Part shown: in pieces, positions 8,985-17,893 of the stretch | How positions within the stretch are numbered: the stretch's first letter is position 1 | Layout: the number at the start of each line of letters is the position of its first letter | DNA from: Streptomyces sp. TN58 | GTDB taxonomy: Bacteria; Actinomycetota; Actinomycetes; Streptomycetales; Streptomycetaceae | Reading direction: 5' to 3' | DNA: 64,000 bases | NCBI RefSeq assembly: GCF_001941845.1 | Contig: NZ_CP018870.1 | Location: forward strand, 6,796,001-6,860,000 | Position numbers and translations under genes: made by a program | The notes under the pieces: model-generated | Told to the model about the DNA's origin: nothing | Database searches by the model: none | Seen by the model: the letters and a program-made list of their open reading frames with translations, nothing else

Positions 8985-9540
8985 GACGAGTAAGTCCGAA
9001 GTCTTCGCGCGCATGAAGCGAGGGTCTCACCGGGGCCGGCCCGTGACCTGGCGCAAGGGTTCCGGGGCCGCGATGAGCTCGCACTTCGTCCGCCTGCGGA
9101 TCCGCCTCGCGGGCCGCCGGCCCAAACCCGCCGCCAACGGCACGATCCCGCTGGTCTGGCTGGTCGCGCAGTGGCCCGAGAGCGAGGCCGAGCCGGTGAA
9201 GTACTGGATCTCGAACCTGCCCGCGAACATTCCCGCCAAGGACCTCGTCCGGCTCGCGAAAGCCCGCTGGCGGATCGAGCACGACTACCGCGAGCTGAAG
9301 ACCGCTCTGGGGCTGGACCATTTCGAGGGCCGCTCGTTCACCGGCCGGCACCGGCACGTCACCCTCGTCACCGCCGCCCACCTGTTCCTGACCGAACAGC
9401 GGAGGAACCCAAAAGTCCCTGCCAGGGCCTGACCCTCTACCCAAGCCCTGGACCTCCTCCAACACCTCATCGCCACCTGGACCGGCACCTGCCCCACCTG
9501 CCAGCAAACCGTGCCATGGCAGCCCTACGACACCACCTGA
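8985..9540 (+). pseudogene. IS701-type transposase, 5' truncated and frameshifted
   Basis: The coherent frame begins just after the IS630 end (STSKSEVFARMKRG..) and runs to 9432, covering the C-terminal third of an IS701-type DDE transposase: PVKYWISNLPANIPAKDLV, WRIEHDYRELKTALGLDHFE and RHRHVTLVTAAHLFL are diagnostic. It then stops prematurely. The expected tail (LDLLQHLIATWTGTCPTCQ.. ending PYDTT and a stop near 9540) continues in another frame, showing a frameshift near 9420-9450. The N-terminal two thirds are missing, so it cannot be functional. Confidence 0.85.
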
Positions 9541-9688
9541 CAAAGCACTACCAAGGGCTGCCCCGTGCTCCCCGGCGGGCGCGCGGCGCCGGTTACAGCG
9601 CCGCGCCGCGTTGTCGCAAAGCGCCCGCATACGCCCAGCATGAGGACGCTCCTCCGCCTTGCGATGCACCGCATCCGACACCGCGCGC

Positions 9689-9705
9689 TGATCCGCCAGG
9701 GATCA
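9689..9705. repeat. Short inverted repeat next to response-regulator stop codon
   Basis: TGATCC-GCCAG-GGATCA lies about a dozen bases beyond the stop codon of the minus-strand response regulator. It could act as a weak terminator or be the end of a vanished insertion sequence: the adjacent ATCACGGGACAGCCCT resembles Streptomyces IS termini. The 9541-9716 gap holds nothing else I can support. Confidence 0.35.
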
Positions 9706-9716
9706 CGGGACAGCCC

Positions 9717-10382
9717 TTAGCTGCCGACACGGACCAGGCCCGTCTCATAGGCGAGGATGACCAACTGGGCGCGGTCGCGGACGCCGAGCTTGGCGATGGC
9801 GCGGGTGACATGGGTCTTGGCGGTGTGCGGGCTGATGACGAGTTGTGCGGCGATTTGGTCGTTGGAGAGGCCGGTCGCGATCAGACGGGTCACCTCGATT
9901 TCCCGGGCGGTGAGCACGCGGAGACGCTCTGCGGTGTCGACGGGTGTCGCCGGGCGGTGCGCGAACTGCTCGATCACCCGCCGTGTCGCGCCCGGGGAGA
10001 GCAGTGCGTCGCCGGCAGCCACCGACCGGACGGCCTGACGCAGGTCTTCCGGTTCGATCTCCTTGGTGAGGAAGCCGCTTGCGCCGGCCCGCAAAGCCGC
10101 GAACACATACTCGTCGGTCTCGAAGGTCGTGAGCACGAGGACCCGGCAGCCCGTCAGTTCGGAGTCCGCCACGATCTTCCCGGTGGCGGTGAGGCCGTCG
10201 GTACCGGGCATGCGGATGTCCATCAGGACGACATCAGGGCGGACGGCGCGGGCCGTGCGCACGGCCTCGTCACCCGTTCCGGCCTCGCCGACGACCTCGA
10301 TGTCCTCGGCGCGCGCGAGAAGGCTGCTGAATCCGGCCCGTACGAGGGCCTGGTCGTCGGCCAGAAGTACCTTGATCGTCAT
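9717..10382 (-). CDS. LuxR (NarL)-family response regulator
   Basis: 221 residues. The N-terminal receiver domain has the acidic pair at residues 9-10 (VLLADDQALVRAGF), the phospho-acceptor Asp55 in VVLMDIRMPG, a threonine in LVLTTFETDEY and Lys107 (FLTKE). The C-terminal LuxR HTH spans about residues 158-205 (LTAREIEVTRLIATGLSNDQ). Its ATG overlaps the stop codon of the sensor kinase (ATGA), so translation is coupled. It should be the cognate regulator of the upstream kinase. Targets are unknown; the DUF998 gene at the head of the operon is a candidate. Confidence 0.93.
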   Translation of the reverse strand: MTIKVLLADDQALVRAGFSSLLARAEDIEVVGEAGTGDEAVRTARAVRPDVVLMDIRMPGTDGLTATGKIVADSELTGCRVLVLTTFETDEYVFAALRAGASGFLTKEIEPEDLRQAVRSVAAGDALLSPGATRRVIEQFAHRPATPVDTAERLRVLTAREIEVTRLIATGLSNDQIAAQLVISPHTAKTHVTRAIAKLGVRDRAQLVILAYETGLVRVGS

Positions 10383-11575
10383 GGGCGGAAGCGTGGCACA
10401 GGGATGGCGGCCCGCACGACCCAGCCAACGCCCTCGCCGCCCTTGCCGCGCGGTCCTGCGGAGAAGTCGCCGCCGAGCGCCCGGACCCGTTCGCCCATGC
10501 CGCGTATGCCGTTTCCGGATCCGCCCGAGGCCGCCGCCGGGATCCGGCCGTCGTCGGTGATCTCCACATCCACCCGTCCGTGGCAGCACCGGATGCTCAC
10601 GTCGGCCCGGCAGGCCCGTGCGTGGCGGGCGGTGTTGGTGAGGGCCTCCTGGACGATCCGGTGAACGGCGAGGGAGACCGGTGCGGGGACGGCGGCGAGG
10701 TCGCCGGAGGTCTCCAGCCGGATGTCCAGCTCCGCCGATCTCATCCGGTCCACAAGAGGCTCGACTTGGGGAATTCCGGCCGTCGGATCATCGTGAGCCT
10801 CTCCCGGGGCGCGCAGCACGTGGACGAGTGCCCGAAGGTCCCGTACCGCCTCGGAACGGACCTGTTGGGCGGTGGTGAGTGCGGCCCGGGCATCCATCGG
10901 CGAGTCGTCCAGTGCCTCGGTCGCGACCCGCAGCTGGATCCCGACGACGGTGAGGGTGTGCCCGACGACGTCGTGCAGTTCTCGGGCGATCTCCAGGCGG
11001 GCCTCCGCGATCCGGCGGCCGGCCTCCAACTCCCCTTCCCGCGCGGCCCGCAGCAGGCGCTCGTCGAGTTCGGCCCGCCACCGGAGGCGGTTGCGGTAGG
11101 CGGCCGCGGCGGCGAGAAGTACCGCCAGCCACAGGGCCTCGGTGCCAAGGGAGCCGAGGACCTCGCGTGGGGTGGCGCCGCCGGAGGTCGACTCCCAGGT
11201 CGCGGCGAAGGCCAGTTCCGTCAGGCCGACACCTGCGGCCCAGGCGAGTCCGGGGCGGCCGGGCCGGTCGTCGGCGGCCAGGGTCGCGTACGCGGCGGAC
11301 GCCGGCCACACCCAGCCGGTGTCGGTGAGCCCCGAGGAGCGGAACACGATGACGGCCTGCAGGCTCAGCAGGAGGACGGCGAGCGGCCACCGGCAGCGCA
11401 CCAGGAGGAGCAGGCTCAGCCACAGGGCGAGCGGTACGGCTCCCGCGAGGTCCAGTCGGCCGCCGAACCGGGCGGTGCCCGCCAGGACGGCAATGGCGGT
11501 GCCGACTGCGAGTAGCCAGTCGACGAGCCGCACCGAGCGCCGGCCGGCGGGGGTGGGGGCGGCAGGTCGGTCCAT
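10379..11575 (-). CDS. NarL-type sensor histidine kinase
   Basis: 398 residues from the ATG at 11575. The N-terminal half has several hydrophobic membrane segments (residues about 19-35, 43-60, 63-78, 85-100, 110-128 and 145-160). A HisKA_3 dimerisation domain carries His201 in IARELHDVVGHTLTV. The HATPase domain includes HRIVQEALTNTARHA (N box) and GNGIRGMGERV (G box). The open frame extends 36 codons upstream, but that part overlaps the DUF998 gene and looks non-coding. The start is 7 bases from the DUF998 stop codon; the end overlaps the response regulator by four bases. Confidence 0.93.
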   Translation of the reverse strand: MDRPAAPTPAGRRSVRLVDWLLAVGTAIAVLAGTARFGGRLDLAGAVPLALWLSLLLLVRCRWPLAVLLLSLQAVIVFRSSGLTDTGWVWPASAAYATLAADDRPGRPGLAWAAGVGLTELAFAATWESTSGGATPREVLGSLGTEALWLAVLLAAAAAYRNRLRWRAELDERLLRAAREGELEAGRRIAEARLEIARELHDVVGHTLTVVGIQLRVATEALDDSPMDARAALTTAQQVRSEAVRDLRALVHVLRAPGEAHDDPTAGIPQVEPLVDRMRSAELDIRLETSGDLAAVPAPVSLAVHRIVQEALTNTARHARACRADVSIRCCHGRVDVEITDDGRIPAAASGGSGNGIRGMGERVRALGGDFSAGPRGKGGEGVGWVVRAAIPVPRFRP

Positions 11576-11582
11576 GCGCCGA

Positions 11583-12245
11583 TCATGCACGACGGTCCCG
11601 CCCCTGTTCCTGGCGGGAGCCCATCGCCACCGTGGCGAGCGCGATCCACCCCAAATCGACGGCGATGACCAGGCGTTCGACAAGACCGACGAGGGTGGGG
11701 GCGCCGACCGCCCCCAGCGACGGGCCGCCGTGCATCACGTCGACCAGGAAGACCGCGAGCGCAGCCGTTGTGGTGACCGAGGCCGCGGTGAAGAGGCTCA
11801 GGGCCGTGCGCAGGCCGGGCCGCCAGGCGGCCAGTGCCCGGCGGAGCAGCACCGCGGCAGTGGGCAGGGCCGCGAAGGCGAGGAAGGCGGCGTTGCCGTG
11901 GACGAGTTCGGAAGGGGAGGGGCGGCCCCACTGGCCAGGCGGGTCCGCGGGGAACAGGGCCGCGACCAGGATGCCGACTGTCCACACCGCGAGCGCCGCC
12001 CGGCCGGCCCGCCGGGCCCCGGTACCGAGCCGTATCGTGAGGACGGCGGAGGCGGTGCCGACGGCCAGCAGCGCGGCGGGGAGCAGCCAGCCGGCGGTGC
12101 CGTGCACGTACCGGCTGATGGTTTCGCCCACCAGCTCGTACTCCGAATTGAGTGCCTCCAGTACGGCCATCGCCAGTCCCGCGATGCCGACAAGGGCCAA
12201 CGGAGGCCGAACCCCCGCCACACACGCCGTGTTCGTCGCCGTCAT
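11583..12245 (-). CDS. DUF998-type membrane protein
   Basis: 220 residues from an ATG with a strong GAGGAGG ribosome-binding site. About six hydrophobic segments are visible (PPLALVGIAGLAMAVLEAL, GWLLPAALLAVGTASAVL, AALAVWTVGILVAALFP, AAFLAFAALPTAAVLLRR, SVTTTAALAVFLVDV, LVERLVIAVDLGWIAL). The SEYELVGETISRYVHGTAGWL and FPADPPGQ segments match DUF998 proteins, small integral membrane proteins of unknown function. It heads the operon with the two-component pair 7 bases downstream, so it may be sensed, regulated or modulated by that system. Confidence 0.8.
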   Translation of the reverse strand: MTATNTACVAGVRPPLALVGIAGLAMAVLEALNSEYELVGETISRYVHGTAGWLLPAALLAVGTASAVLTIRLGTGARRAGRAALAVWTVGILVAALFPADPPGQWGRPSPSELVHGNAAFLAFAALPTAAVLLRRALAAWRPGLRTALSLFTAASVTTTAALAVFLVDVMHGGPSLGAVGAPTLVGLVERLVIAVDLGWIALATVAMGSRQEQGRDRRA

Positions 12246-12546
12246 GTTGTCCTCCTCGATTTCGTTCCGGTGATCCAGAACCTACGGAGGGGCAGCGGCG
12301 GCCACATCGCCCCGATGAGGGCGTCGGCCCGTACACCGAACGGTGTCGTTGCCCCCGCCAGCTGCACCAACCGGTGTACGGCATCGGTCGGCTCGACGCC
12401 GGGCGATCCGTTCAGGGGAGCAACCACACCCCCCGCGTAATGGTGGAGAGGCGGCCCCCTGTCCCGGGGAAAGACCCGGCGGTCCGTGGCACGGCGGCCG
12501 CCGCGCGGCGGCCCCGCGGGCCGCACCGGCCGCACCGGAAGCCGCA

Positions 12547-12645
12547 GCCGGTGTCACCGCGTTCATCCTCGCCGGGCGCTACTTCGAGGCGCGCTCCAAG
12601 CGGAAGGCCGGCGCCGCGCTGCAGGCACTGCTGGAGCTCGGCGGA
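12547..12645 (+). pseudogene. Fragment of heavy-metal P-type ATPase
   Basis: The forward frame reads AGVTAFILAGRYFEARSKRK and then AGAALQALLELG. This is the highly conserved transmembrane-to-actuator junction of CopA/ZntA-type P1B ATPases (LLGRYLEARAK..A..L..L). Only about 33 codons survive, the flanking DNA does not continue the protein, and there is no start. It is a relic, not a gene. Confidence 0.7.
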
Positions 12646-12647
12646 GT

Positions 12648-12842
12648 AGCTGTCGGTGTCGGTGCCCAGTGCGTCGGTGAGGAGAGGTAGCCGCCGGTCC
12701 CGTTGGTCAGTTTGGTGAGCGCGGACGTGCTGACCTCCTGTGCGGCTCCCAGGCCGATGGCGAAGGTACGGGCGTTGATCAGTCCGCTGACCTCGTCGAG
12801 GAACTTGGGCTGGTTCCCGAGACCGTCGGTGAGCACCCTGAC
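12648..12842 (-). pseudogene. Fragment of a VWA-domain protein
   Basis: The minus-strand frame reads VRVLTDGLGNQPKFLDEVSG, LINARTFAIGLGAAQEVSTS, ALTKLTNGTGGYL. This looks like the second half of a von Willebrand factor A domain: a beta-strand ending in TDG, then the FAIGLG strand and the LTNGTGG segment. The metal-binding DxSxS motif and everything upstream are missing. It abuts the ATPase fragment on one side and the HNH fragment on the other. Confidence 0.6.
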
Positions 12843-12848
12843 CGGCGG

Positions 12849-12990
12849 CGTGTGGTGGCCGTACTGCGACGAGTGGGAAGTCACGCCGGCCGGCGCGCTG
12901 GACATCGACCACATGGTCCCGCTCGCCGGGGCCTGGGACTCCGGAGCAGCGGTATGGACCCCGGCGCGCCGTGAGGCGTACGCGGACGGC
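12849..12990 (+). pseudogene. Fragment of an HNH (DUF1524-like) nuclease
   Basis: The forward frame reads VWWPYCDEW, then ALDIDHMVPLAGAWDSGA and WTPARREAYAD. The DIDHMVPL..AWDSGA segment is the signature of the HNH nucleases common in Streptomyces secreted or phage-like proteins, with the catalytic Asp-His pair. The N-terminus and the final N/H motif are absent, so the fragment is non-functional. Confidence 0.7.
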
Positions 12991-13153
12991 CAAGGCTCCT
13001 GCGCGACCTGGTTCCAGCCTGACCGGACCCGGCCGGACGAGGCGGGTGGCGGGCGCGGTCACCGGGTGCGGTGACAGGGGGTGCGAATATCGGCCACGCC
13101 GACCCCGCACGGATGTGCGACGATCTCTCGTCGCACATCACCGTGGGGGGTCC

Positions 13154-16015
13154 ATGACAACCGCATCGGCGTCCGGAAGACGCCTGTTTTCCACCGTATT
13201 GACGGGCTTGCTTGGCGTCCTCGCTGCGCTGCTCCTGCCAGTGGGCACCGCTCAGGCCGCACCGGTCGCCGAGGACTGCGTCGGCGTCACCGAGGGACGG
13301 TACGCGGGCACGTTCACCGCGGCCGGGCAGACGCACTGCCTGGAGCTGCCGAGCCAGCAGGGCGCCCGGATCGCTGCCCTCACCTCGCGCGGCGGCGCGG
13401 GTCTGACCGTCCAGGTCGAGGTGGTCGACCGGAACGGCACCGCGCAGTGCACCGCCGGTGACCTCGCCGAGGGCATCTGCGGGCTGACCGGCACGGCGCC
13501 GTTCCGCGCGCTGGTGCACGCCGACGACACCGAGGCCACCGGTCCGTACGGCGTCCACTTCGTCCGCACGGACGTCCTCCAGAAGAACTGTCAGACCCTG
13601 CCCGCGGGGACGTTCGCCGACGACTCGGGGACGGTGCGGCTGGAGACCGGCAACGGCGTCTTCTCGCACTGCCTGACGATCCCGGCCGACGCGCACTCCA
13701 CCTCCGAACTCCTGCGCATCCGCTACAGCCTTCCGGACGACGCGGACCTGTTCCCGGACTACGCGATCAGCCTGATCGACACCGATGGCAACGGGCCTTC
13801 CTGCCACAGCCACGCCACCCCGGGGCAGCAGCTCCGGACCGACGGCCTCACCAGCTGCTCCTTCACGGCGGGCAAGGCCTACACCGTGCTCCTGGAGGGG
13901 CAGGACGTCCCGCGCGGCCACACCCTGGACCGCCGCGACGTCACCGCTGCGGCCCGCGGCTGCGCCACCTCGGCGGCCACGGCGGTCGGAGCCCCGGCCA
14001 CGACCGGGACGTCCGGCCAGAGCGGCACCCTGCGCTGCCACCGGATCACCACGGCAGCCGCTACGGACCGGCTGCACGTCGACGTCCGGGACGCCCACGA
14101 CAGCACCAACATGCTGATCATGAACAACGCCGGCGACATCGCCTGCCATCCACGGACTTCGGCGTGCACGCCCACCGGTTCCACCGGCTACCAGGTCGTC
14201 ACCCAAGCTCCGGAGAACTGGTCCCTGCCCGCTTCCTACCGCCTCGACGCCTGGCGGATCGCCACCGCCGCCGGGCCCGCCGCTGACTGCGCGCGCTCGG
14301 GGTCGGTCGCGTACGGGTACGGCCCGCTGACCGGGACGCTCTTCGAGGAGCGGACCGGCGTGTGCGCCGTCCTGCCGAGCGTGAAGGGCGACCGGTTCAG
14401 GGCGACCATCACGGCCACGGACGACGGGTCGTACCTTCCGGTCCCCTCGCTGTACAACCAGGCCGGAAACAACCTCTGCATGGGAGGGTCGTCCTCGTAC
14501 GACTGCCAGGGCTCCGACCAGAGCCTGTTCGTCCTGGCCCTGCCGGATCGCACCGACCGTACGGCTTACCGCGCCGAGCTCGTCTGCACCACCGCTCCGT
14601 GCGGCTCGGAGGAGGTGACCATCGGGACGGTCACGCCGACCACTGTGCAGAGCGGTACCGTCGCCACCCTCACCGTTCAAGGAACGGCGCTGGGCACGAG
14701 CACCACTGTCGACCTGACCGGCGGGCCGGCGCCGCTGACGGCCAAGACCGTCTCGGTCTCCGACGACGCCCGCACCCTGAAGGCCACCGTGGACCTGCGC
14801 ACGGCTCCCGCGGGCCACTGGAACATCAGCGTGAGAGCACTGAGCCACCAGTACGCGGCCGGCACGCTGACGGTGACGCCGCCTGCGGTCTCCGGCCTGG
14901 GCACGTACAAGCCGGTCACCCCGACGCGGTTGATGGACACGCGCAGCGGGCTGGGTGTGCCGAAGGCGAAGGTGGGTCAGGGCGGCACGGTGACTCTGCA
15001 GGTCGCGGGTACCTCGACCATCCCGGCGTCGGGTGTCACGGCCGTGGTCCTGAACGTGACGGCGACCGACCCGACCACGGGCAGCCACGTGTCGGTGTAC
15101 CCGGACGGGACGCCGCGTTCGAGCGCCTCGAACCTGAACTTCACTGCCGGGCAGACGATTCCGAATCTGGTCGTCGTCCCCGTGGTGAACGGGAAGGTCA
15201 GCTTCTACAACAACGCCGGTTCGGTGGACCTGATCGCCGACGTGGCGGGCTACTACACGACGGACGGCTCGGGCTCCTCCTACAAGCCGGTCACCCCGAC
15301 GCGGTTGATGGACACGCGCAGCGGGCTGGGTGTGCCGAAGGCCAAGGTCGGCCAGGGCGGCACGGTGACCCTGCAGGTCGCGGGTACCTCGACCAGCCCG
15401 GCGTCGGGTGTCACGGCCGTCGTCCTGAACGTGACGGCGACCGACCCCACGACGGACAGCCACGTGTCGGTGTACCCGAACGGCACGACCCGTACCAGCG
15501 CCTCGAACCTCAACTTCACCACCGGGCAGACGATTCCGAACCTCGTGATCGTCCCCGTGGTGAACGGGAAGGTCAGCTTCTACAACAACGCCGGTTCGGT
15601 GGACCTGATCGCCGACGTGGCGGGCTACTACACGACGGACGGCTCGGGCTCCTCCTACAAGCCGGTCACCCCGACGCGGTTGATGGACACGCGCAGCGGG
15701 CTGGGTGTGCCGAAGGCCAAGGTCGGCCAGGGCGGCACGGTGACCCTGCAGGTCGCGGGTACCTCGACCATCCCGGCGTCGGGTGTCACGGCCGTCGTCC
15801 TGAACGTGACGGCGACCGACCCCACGACGGACAGCCACGTGTCGGTGTACCCGAACGGCACGACCCGTACCAGCGCCTCGAACCTCAACTTCACCACCGG
15901 GCAGACGATTCCGAACCTCGTGATCGTCCCCGTCGTCAACGGGAGGGTCAGTTTCTACAACAACGCGGGAGCGGTCGATCTGATCGCCGACGTGGCCGGC
16001 TACTACACGAAGTAG
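13154..16015 (+). CDS. Secreted protein with three DTR repeat modules
   Basis: 953 residues from the ATG at 13154 (GGGGGG upstream). A Sec signal peptide covers about residues 1-38 (LTGLLGVLAALLLPVGTAQA). Residues about 40-490 hold cysteine-paired beta-rich segments (repeated C..L.G..F / C..LP patterns). An IPT/TIG-like domain follows (VTPTTVQSGTVATLTVQG). From about residue 585, three near-identical 125-residue modules each begin YKPVTPTRLMDTRSGLG and end DLIADVAGYYT. Such modules occur in Streptomyces surface and secreted proteins; their ligand is unknown. A strong hairpin terminator follows the gene. The same module type occurs in the protein encoded at 17894-20665. Confidence 0.88.
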   Translation: MTTASASGRRLFSTVLTGLLGVLAALLLPVGTAQAAPVAEDCVGVTEGRYAGTFTAAGQTHCLELPSQQGARIAALTSRGGAGLTVQVEVVDRNGTAQCTAGDLAEGICGLTGTAPFRALVHADDTEATGPYGVHFVRTDVLQKNCQTLPAGTFADDSGTVRLETGNGVFSHCLTIPADAHSTSELLRIRYSLPDDADLFPDYAISLIDTDGNGPSCHSHATPGQQLRTDGLTSCSFTAGKAYTVLLEGQDVPRGHTLDRRDVTAAARGCATSAATAVGAPATTGTSGQSGTLRCHRITTAAATDRLHVDVRDAHDSTNMLIMNNAGDIACHPRTSACTPTGSTGYQVVTQAPENWSLPASYRLDAWRIATAAGPAADCARSGSVAYGYGPLTGTLFEERTGVCAVLPSVKGDRFRATITATDDGSYLPVPSLYNQAGNNLCMGGSSSYDCQGSDQSLFVLALPDRTDRTAYRAELVCTTAPCGSEEVTIGTVTPTTVQSGTVATLTVQGTALGTSTTVDLTGGPAPLTAKTVSVSDDARTLKATVDLRTAPAGHWNISVRALSHQYAAGTLTVTPPAVSGLGTYKPVTPTRLMDTRSGLGVPKAKVGQGGTVTLQVAGTSTIPASGVTAVVLNVTATDPTTGSHVSVYPDGTPRSSASNLNFTAGQTIPNLVVVPVVNGKVSFYNNAGSVDLIADVAGYYTTDGSGSSYKPVTPTRLMDTRSGLGVPKAKVGQGGTVTLQVAGTSTSPASGVTAVVLNVTATDPTTDSHVSVYPNGTTRTSASNLNFTTGQTIPNLVIVPVVNGKVSFYNNAGSVDLIADVAGYYTTDGSGSSYKPVTPTRLMDTRSGLGVPKAKVGQGGTVTLQVAGTSTIPASGVTAVVLNVTATDPTTDSHVSVYPNGTTRTSASNLNFTTGQTIPNLVIVPVVNGRVSFYNNAGAVDLIADVAGYYTK
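14906..16015 (+). repeat. Three tandem 375-bp coding repeats
   Basis: Units start at 14906, 15281 and 15656, each with TACAAGCCGGTCACCCCGAC. The units are 375 bp (125 codons); units 2 and 3 are almost identical and unit 1 differs at scattered positions, and the last copy lacks the short Gly/Ser linker. Such long, nearly identical direct repeats are prone to recombination, so repeat number may vary between strains. Confidence 0.93.
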
Positions 16016-16028
16016 CGCCGAAGCCCCG

Positions 16029-16061
16029 TCCGTGCGCCGGCCCGATCGGCCGGCGCACGGA
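16029..16061 (+). terminator. Hairpin terminator after secreted repeat protein
   Basis: A perfect 14-bp stem (TCCGTGCGCCGGCC with its complement) around a five-base loop, starting 14 bases after the stop codon of the DTR-repeat gene. It has no T-run, as is usual in Streptomyces. Confidence 0.8.
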
Positions 16062-16302
16062 TGGCGCTGGCCGCCAGCGGGCCAGGTCGTTCCTCTCCGC
16101 CACAAGATCCGCTGTGAAGGCCCAGGTCGCAGACCTCGGGCCTTCGTTCGTTTGCAGCCCTGAAACCCATGGTCCAAGCTCCGCTGGCGCCTCGCGGTCG
16201 ACGAGATGGAGCGGGACCGGCTACGGCGGCACCGACGTGGAGTTCACCCCCGCCCCGTAAACCGGGGAGGACGGGAGCGGCGGCCGTCGGGCCCGGCTCG
16301 AC

Positions 16303-16424
16303 TGGCGTTGCCGGCCATCGCCGGCATCCGTACCGTCCTCAACTTCTTCCTCACCCGCGAGATCACCCAGGAACGCGCCGAGATGGAAGTCGAACAGAAG
16401 GAGGACTTACCGCAGCGACGATGA
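16303..16424 (+). pseudogene. Possible DUF1622 membrane-protein C-terminal remnant
   Basis: The forward frame reads LALPAIAGIRTVLNFFLTRE and then ITQERAEMEVEQKED. The IRT.LN(F/Y)FL.REI motif is typical of the C-terminus of DUF1622 small membrane proteins. The N-terminal helices and start codon are absent and no ribosome-binding site is present. It is a remnant at best, as the match is short. Confidence 0.45.
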
Positions 16425-16958
16425 AGCGATGCTGCGGCCGGCCCCGCCGAAGAGCCCGTCGAACCGTCGAGACCACCGCCACCGCCACCGGCCCCGTCCG
16501 CGTCCGCGTCCAAGCCGTGGTGTTTTGCTACAGCCGTGCCCGCCACGCTCCTGCGCGACGTGGCCGAGGCGCTGGAGGCGGGCCGGCCGCACCGGTTGAA
16601 TGCCGTCGGTTGCGGCGTGCCGCGCACGCGGTGGCCGAGCTGGTCGCGCGCCGAGGGCCGGACCGAGGCGCCCGACCACTTCGGGCGGGCGGTCCGGGCG
16701 GCCGCCCCGAGTAGATCCTCCACACCGAAGGAGGCGACCGGTTCACCCGGAACGGCGAGACACTCCCTGCGGGGTCTGGGGTCGAGGCACCACCGACCCG
16801 AGTGGCAGGTCGCTGCCTGGTCCTCACGGCACGGACTACTGCTGGCCGGGGCCGATGACGGACTGGCCGATCTGGTCGGCCAGCCAGGAGGCGTGCCGTT
16901 CGTCGTGGGAAGACCCGCGGCGGCGCACCGTCACGAGAACGGTGTGGTCATCGGTGCG

Positions 16959-17450
16959 TCAGCCGACACCGATGTGGCGGCTGTTGAACAGGAGGAAGAC
17001 CCGGGCGTTGTTGGGTTCGCCGTGTAGATCGAGCTCCGGTACGTCGGGCCATATCAGCCCTGACCACCAGATCTCGCCGATGTTCGAGCCGACCAAGGCG
17101 GCGAACCCGTCCTCGATGGAGCCCACGGGCCGGTACTCCATCGATGCCCATAGCGGCAGCTGCGGAGAGAGGAACTCCGGATCACTGGGGAGGTCGGGTG
17201 CGTGGACACCGCCGTGCAGACCCGTGGGGTCGGACGGGTCACGTACCCAGTCGTCCGCATCCTCCTTCCGGAACCAGGCATCCGGCAGAGCCTCGCGTAT
17301 CCGCAGCACCTCGGGGACGGTGCGCAGCTCGACGTCGACCGAGACCTCGGCGTGCTGGCGGTCACCGATCGCCACAAGCCGTCGTGCCACGGACAGTGCC
17401 AAGGCAGAGTCCGGAGTGCGGAAGACCGGGTACGTGATCGGGCTGGACAT
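16959..17450 (-). CDS. Hypothetical protein, unknown function
   Basis: 163 residues from the ATG at 17450 (MSSPITYPVFRTPDS..). The upstream in-frame ATG at 17546 would add a non-conserved-looking stretch. Composition is protein-like, with tryptophan-rich segments (VLRIREALPDAWFRKEDADD, EIWWSGLIWPDVPELDLHG, NNARVFLLFNSRHIGVG). No signal peptide or membrane segment is present. I do not recognise a family. It stands alone, with decayed DNA on one side and a terminator region on the other. Confidence 0.6.
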   Translation of the reverse strand: MSSPITYPVFRTPDSALALSVARRLVAIGDRQHAEVSVDVELRTVPEVLRIREALPDAWFRKEDADDWVRDPSDPTGLHGGVHAPDLPSDPEFLSPQLPLWASMEYRPVGSIEDGFAALVGSNIGEIWWSGLIWPDVPELDLHGEPNNARVFLLFNSRHIGVG

Positions 17451-17893
17451 GCCAGCACCCTTCCACAACCTACATAGACGTGACCAGGCAGAATGGCCGG
17501 CTGACGACACCACCGCCATCGCCCTCGCATGCAACCGGCCGGGCATGCGCCGATTTTGTCTTCGGCACGTGGCCGGGGGCGGGTGTGGCGGACCGGGTGT
17601 TCATCCATACATCAGAAGCGACTGAATGAAAACGGCTACCTGAGGCGATAAAGTCCCAGCTCAGAAAGTGTCGACCCCGCGCCCGCGAGGATGGTCCGGA
17701 GCACCAGAACGCCCCGGCCGAAGACGTCCGCGTGGTCGTCCGGATCACCCCGACCAGGGTCCTCGGCAACGCCGCCCGGGCCTCCGGCTGAGGATCAGGC
17801 CGTCCCGGACGACCCGGAGCCCCTGCCTCCGCACGGTGTGCGGGGGACCGGGGCTCCGGGGTCAGGTGATACGGGGTCCAGGTGGTACGGGGA
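17451..17893. other. Intergenic stretch with a terminator
   Basis: About 440 bases upstream of the hypothetical gene and downstream of the minus-strand beta-helix protein gene. Apart from the 11-bp hairpin at 17813-17860 I see nothing supportable. AT-richer sequence around 17600-17660 could hold a promoter for the hypothetical gene or be mere spacer. Confidence 0.4.
17813..17860 (-). terminator. Hairpin terminator of beta-helix/PKD gene
   Basis: CCCGGAGCCCC and GGGGCTCCGGG form a perfect 11-bp stem, with a further partly paired interior. It lies about 34 bases past the stop codon of the minus-strand gene ending at 17894. Confidence 0.75.

Larger units (their letters stand above)
12246..13153. 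other. Fragment graveyard upstream of secreted repeat protein
   Basis: About 900 bases without an intact gene. Three unrelated gene pieces lie head to tail: a P-type ATPase piece (12547-12645, plus), a VWA-domain piece (12648-12842, minus) and an HNH nuclease piece (12849-12990, plus), described separately. The stretch 12246-12546 shows no recognisable coding remnant. Confidence 0.6.
16016..16958. other. Gene-poor stretch with small remnants
   Basis: About 940 bases. It starts with the terminator at 16029-16061. A DUF1622-like remnant lies near 16303-16424. Around 16535-16715 two forward frames read ATLLRDVAEALEAGRPHRL and AVAELVARRGP, probably one decayed helical protein split by a frameshift. 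No intact gene is visible. Confidence 0.45.

Noticed and set aside
12881..16177. 1098-codon open frame antisense to the secreted repeat protein
   Set aside because: Its composition is Arg/Gly/His-rich and repetitive, because it reads the complement of the DTR repeats. No start signal. The plus-strand protein has a signal peptide and domain structure.
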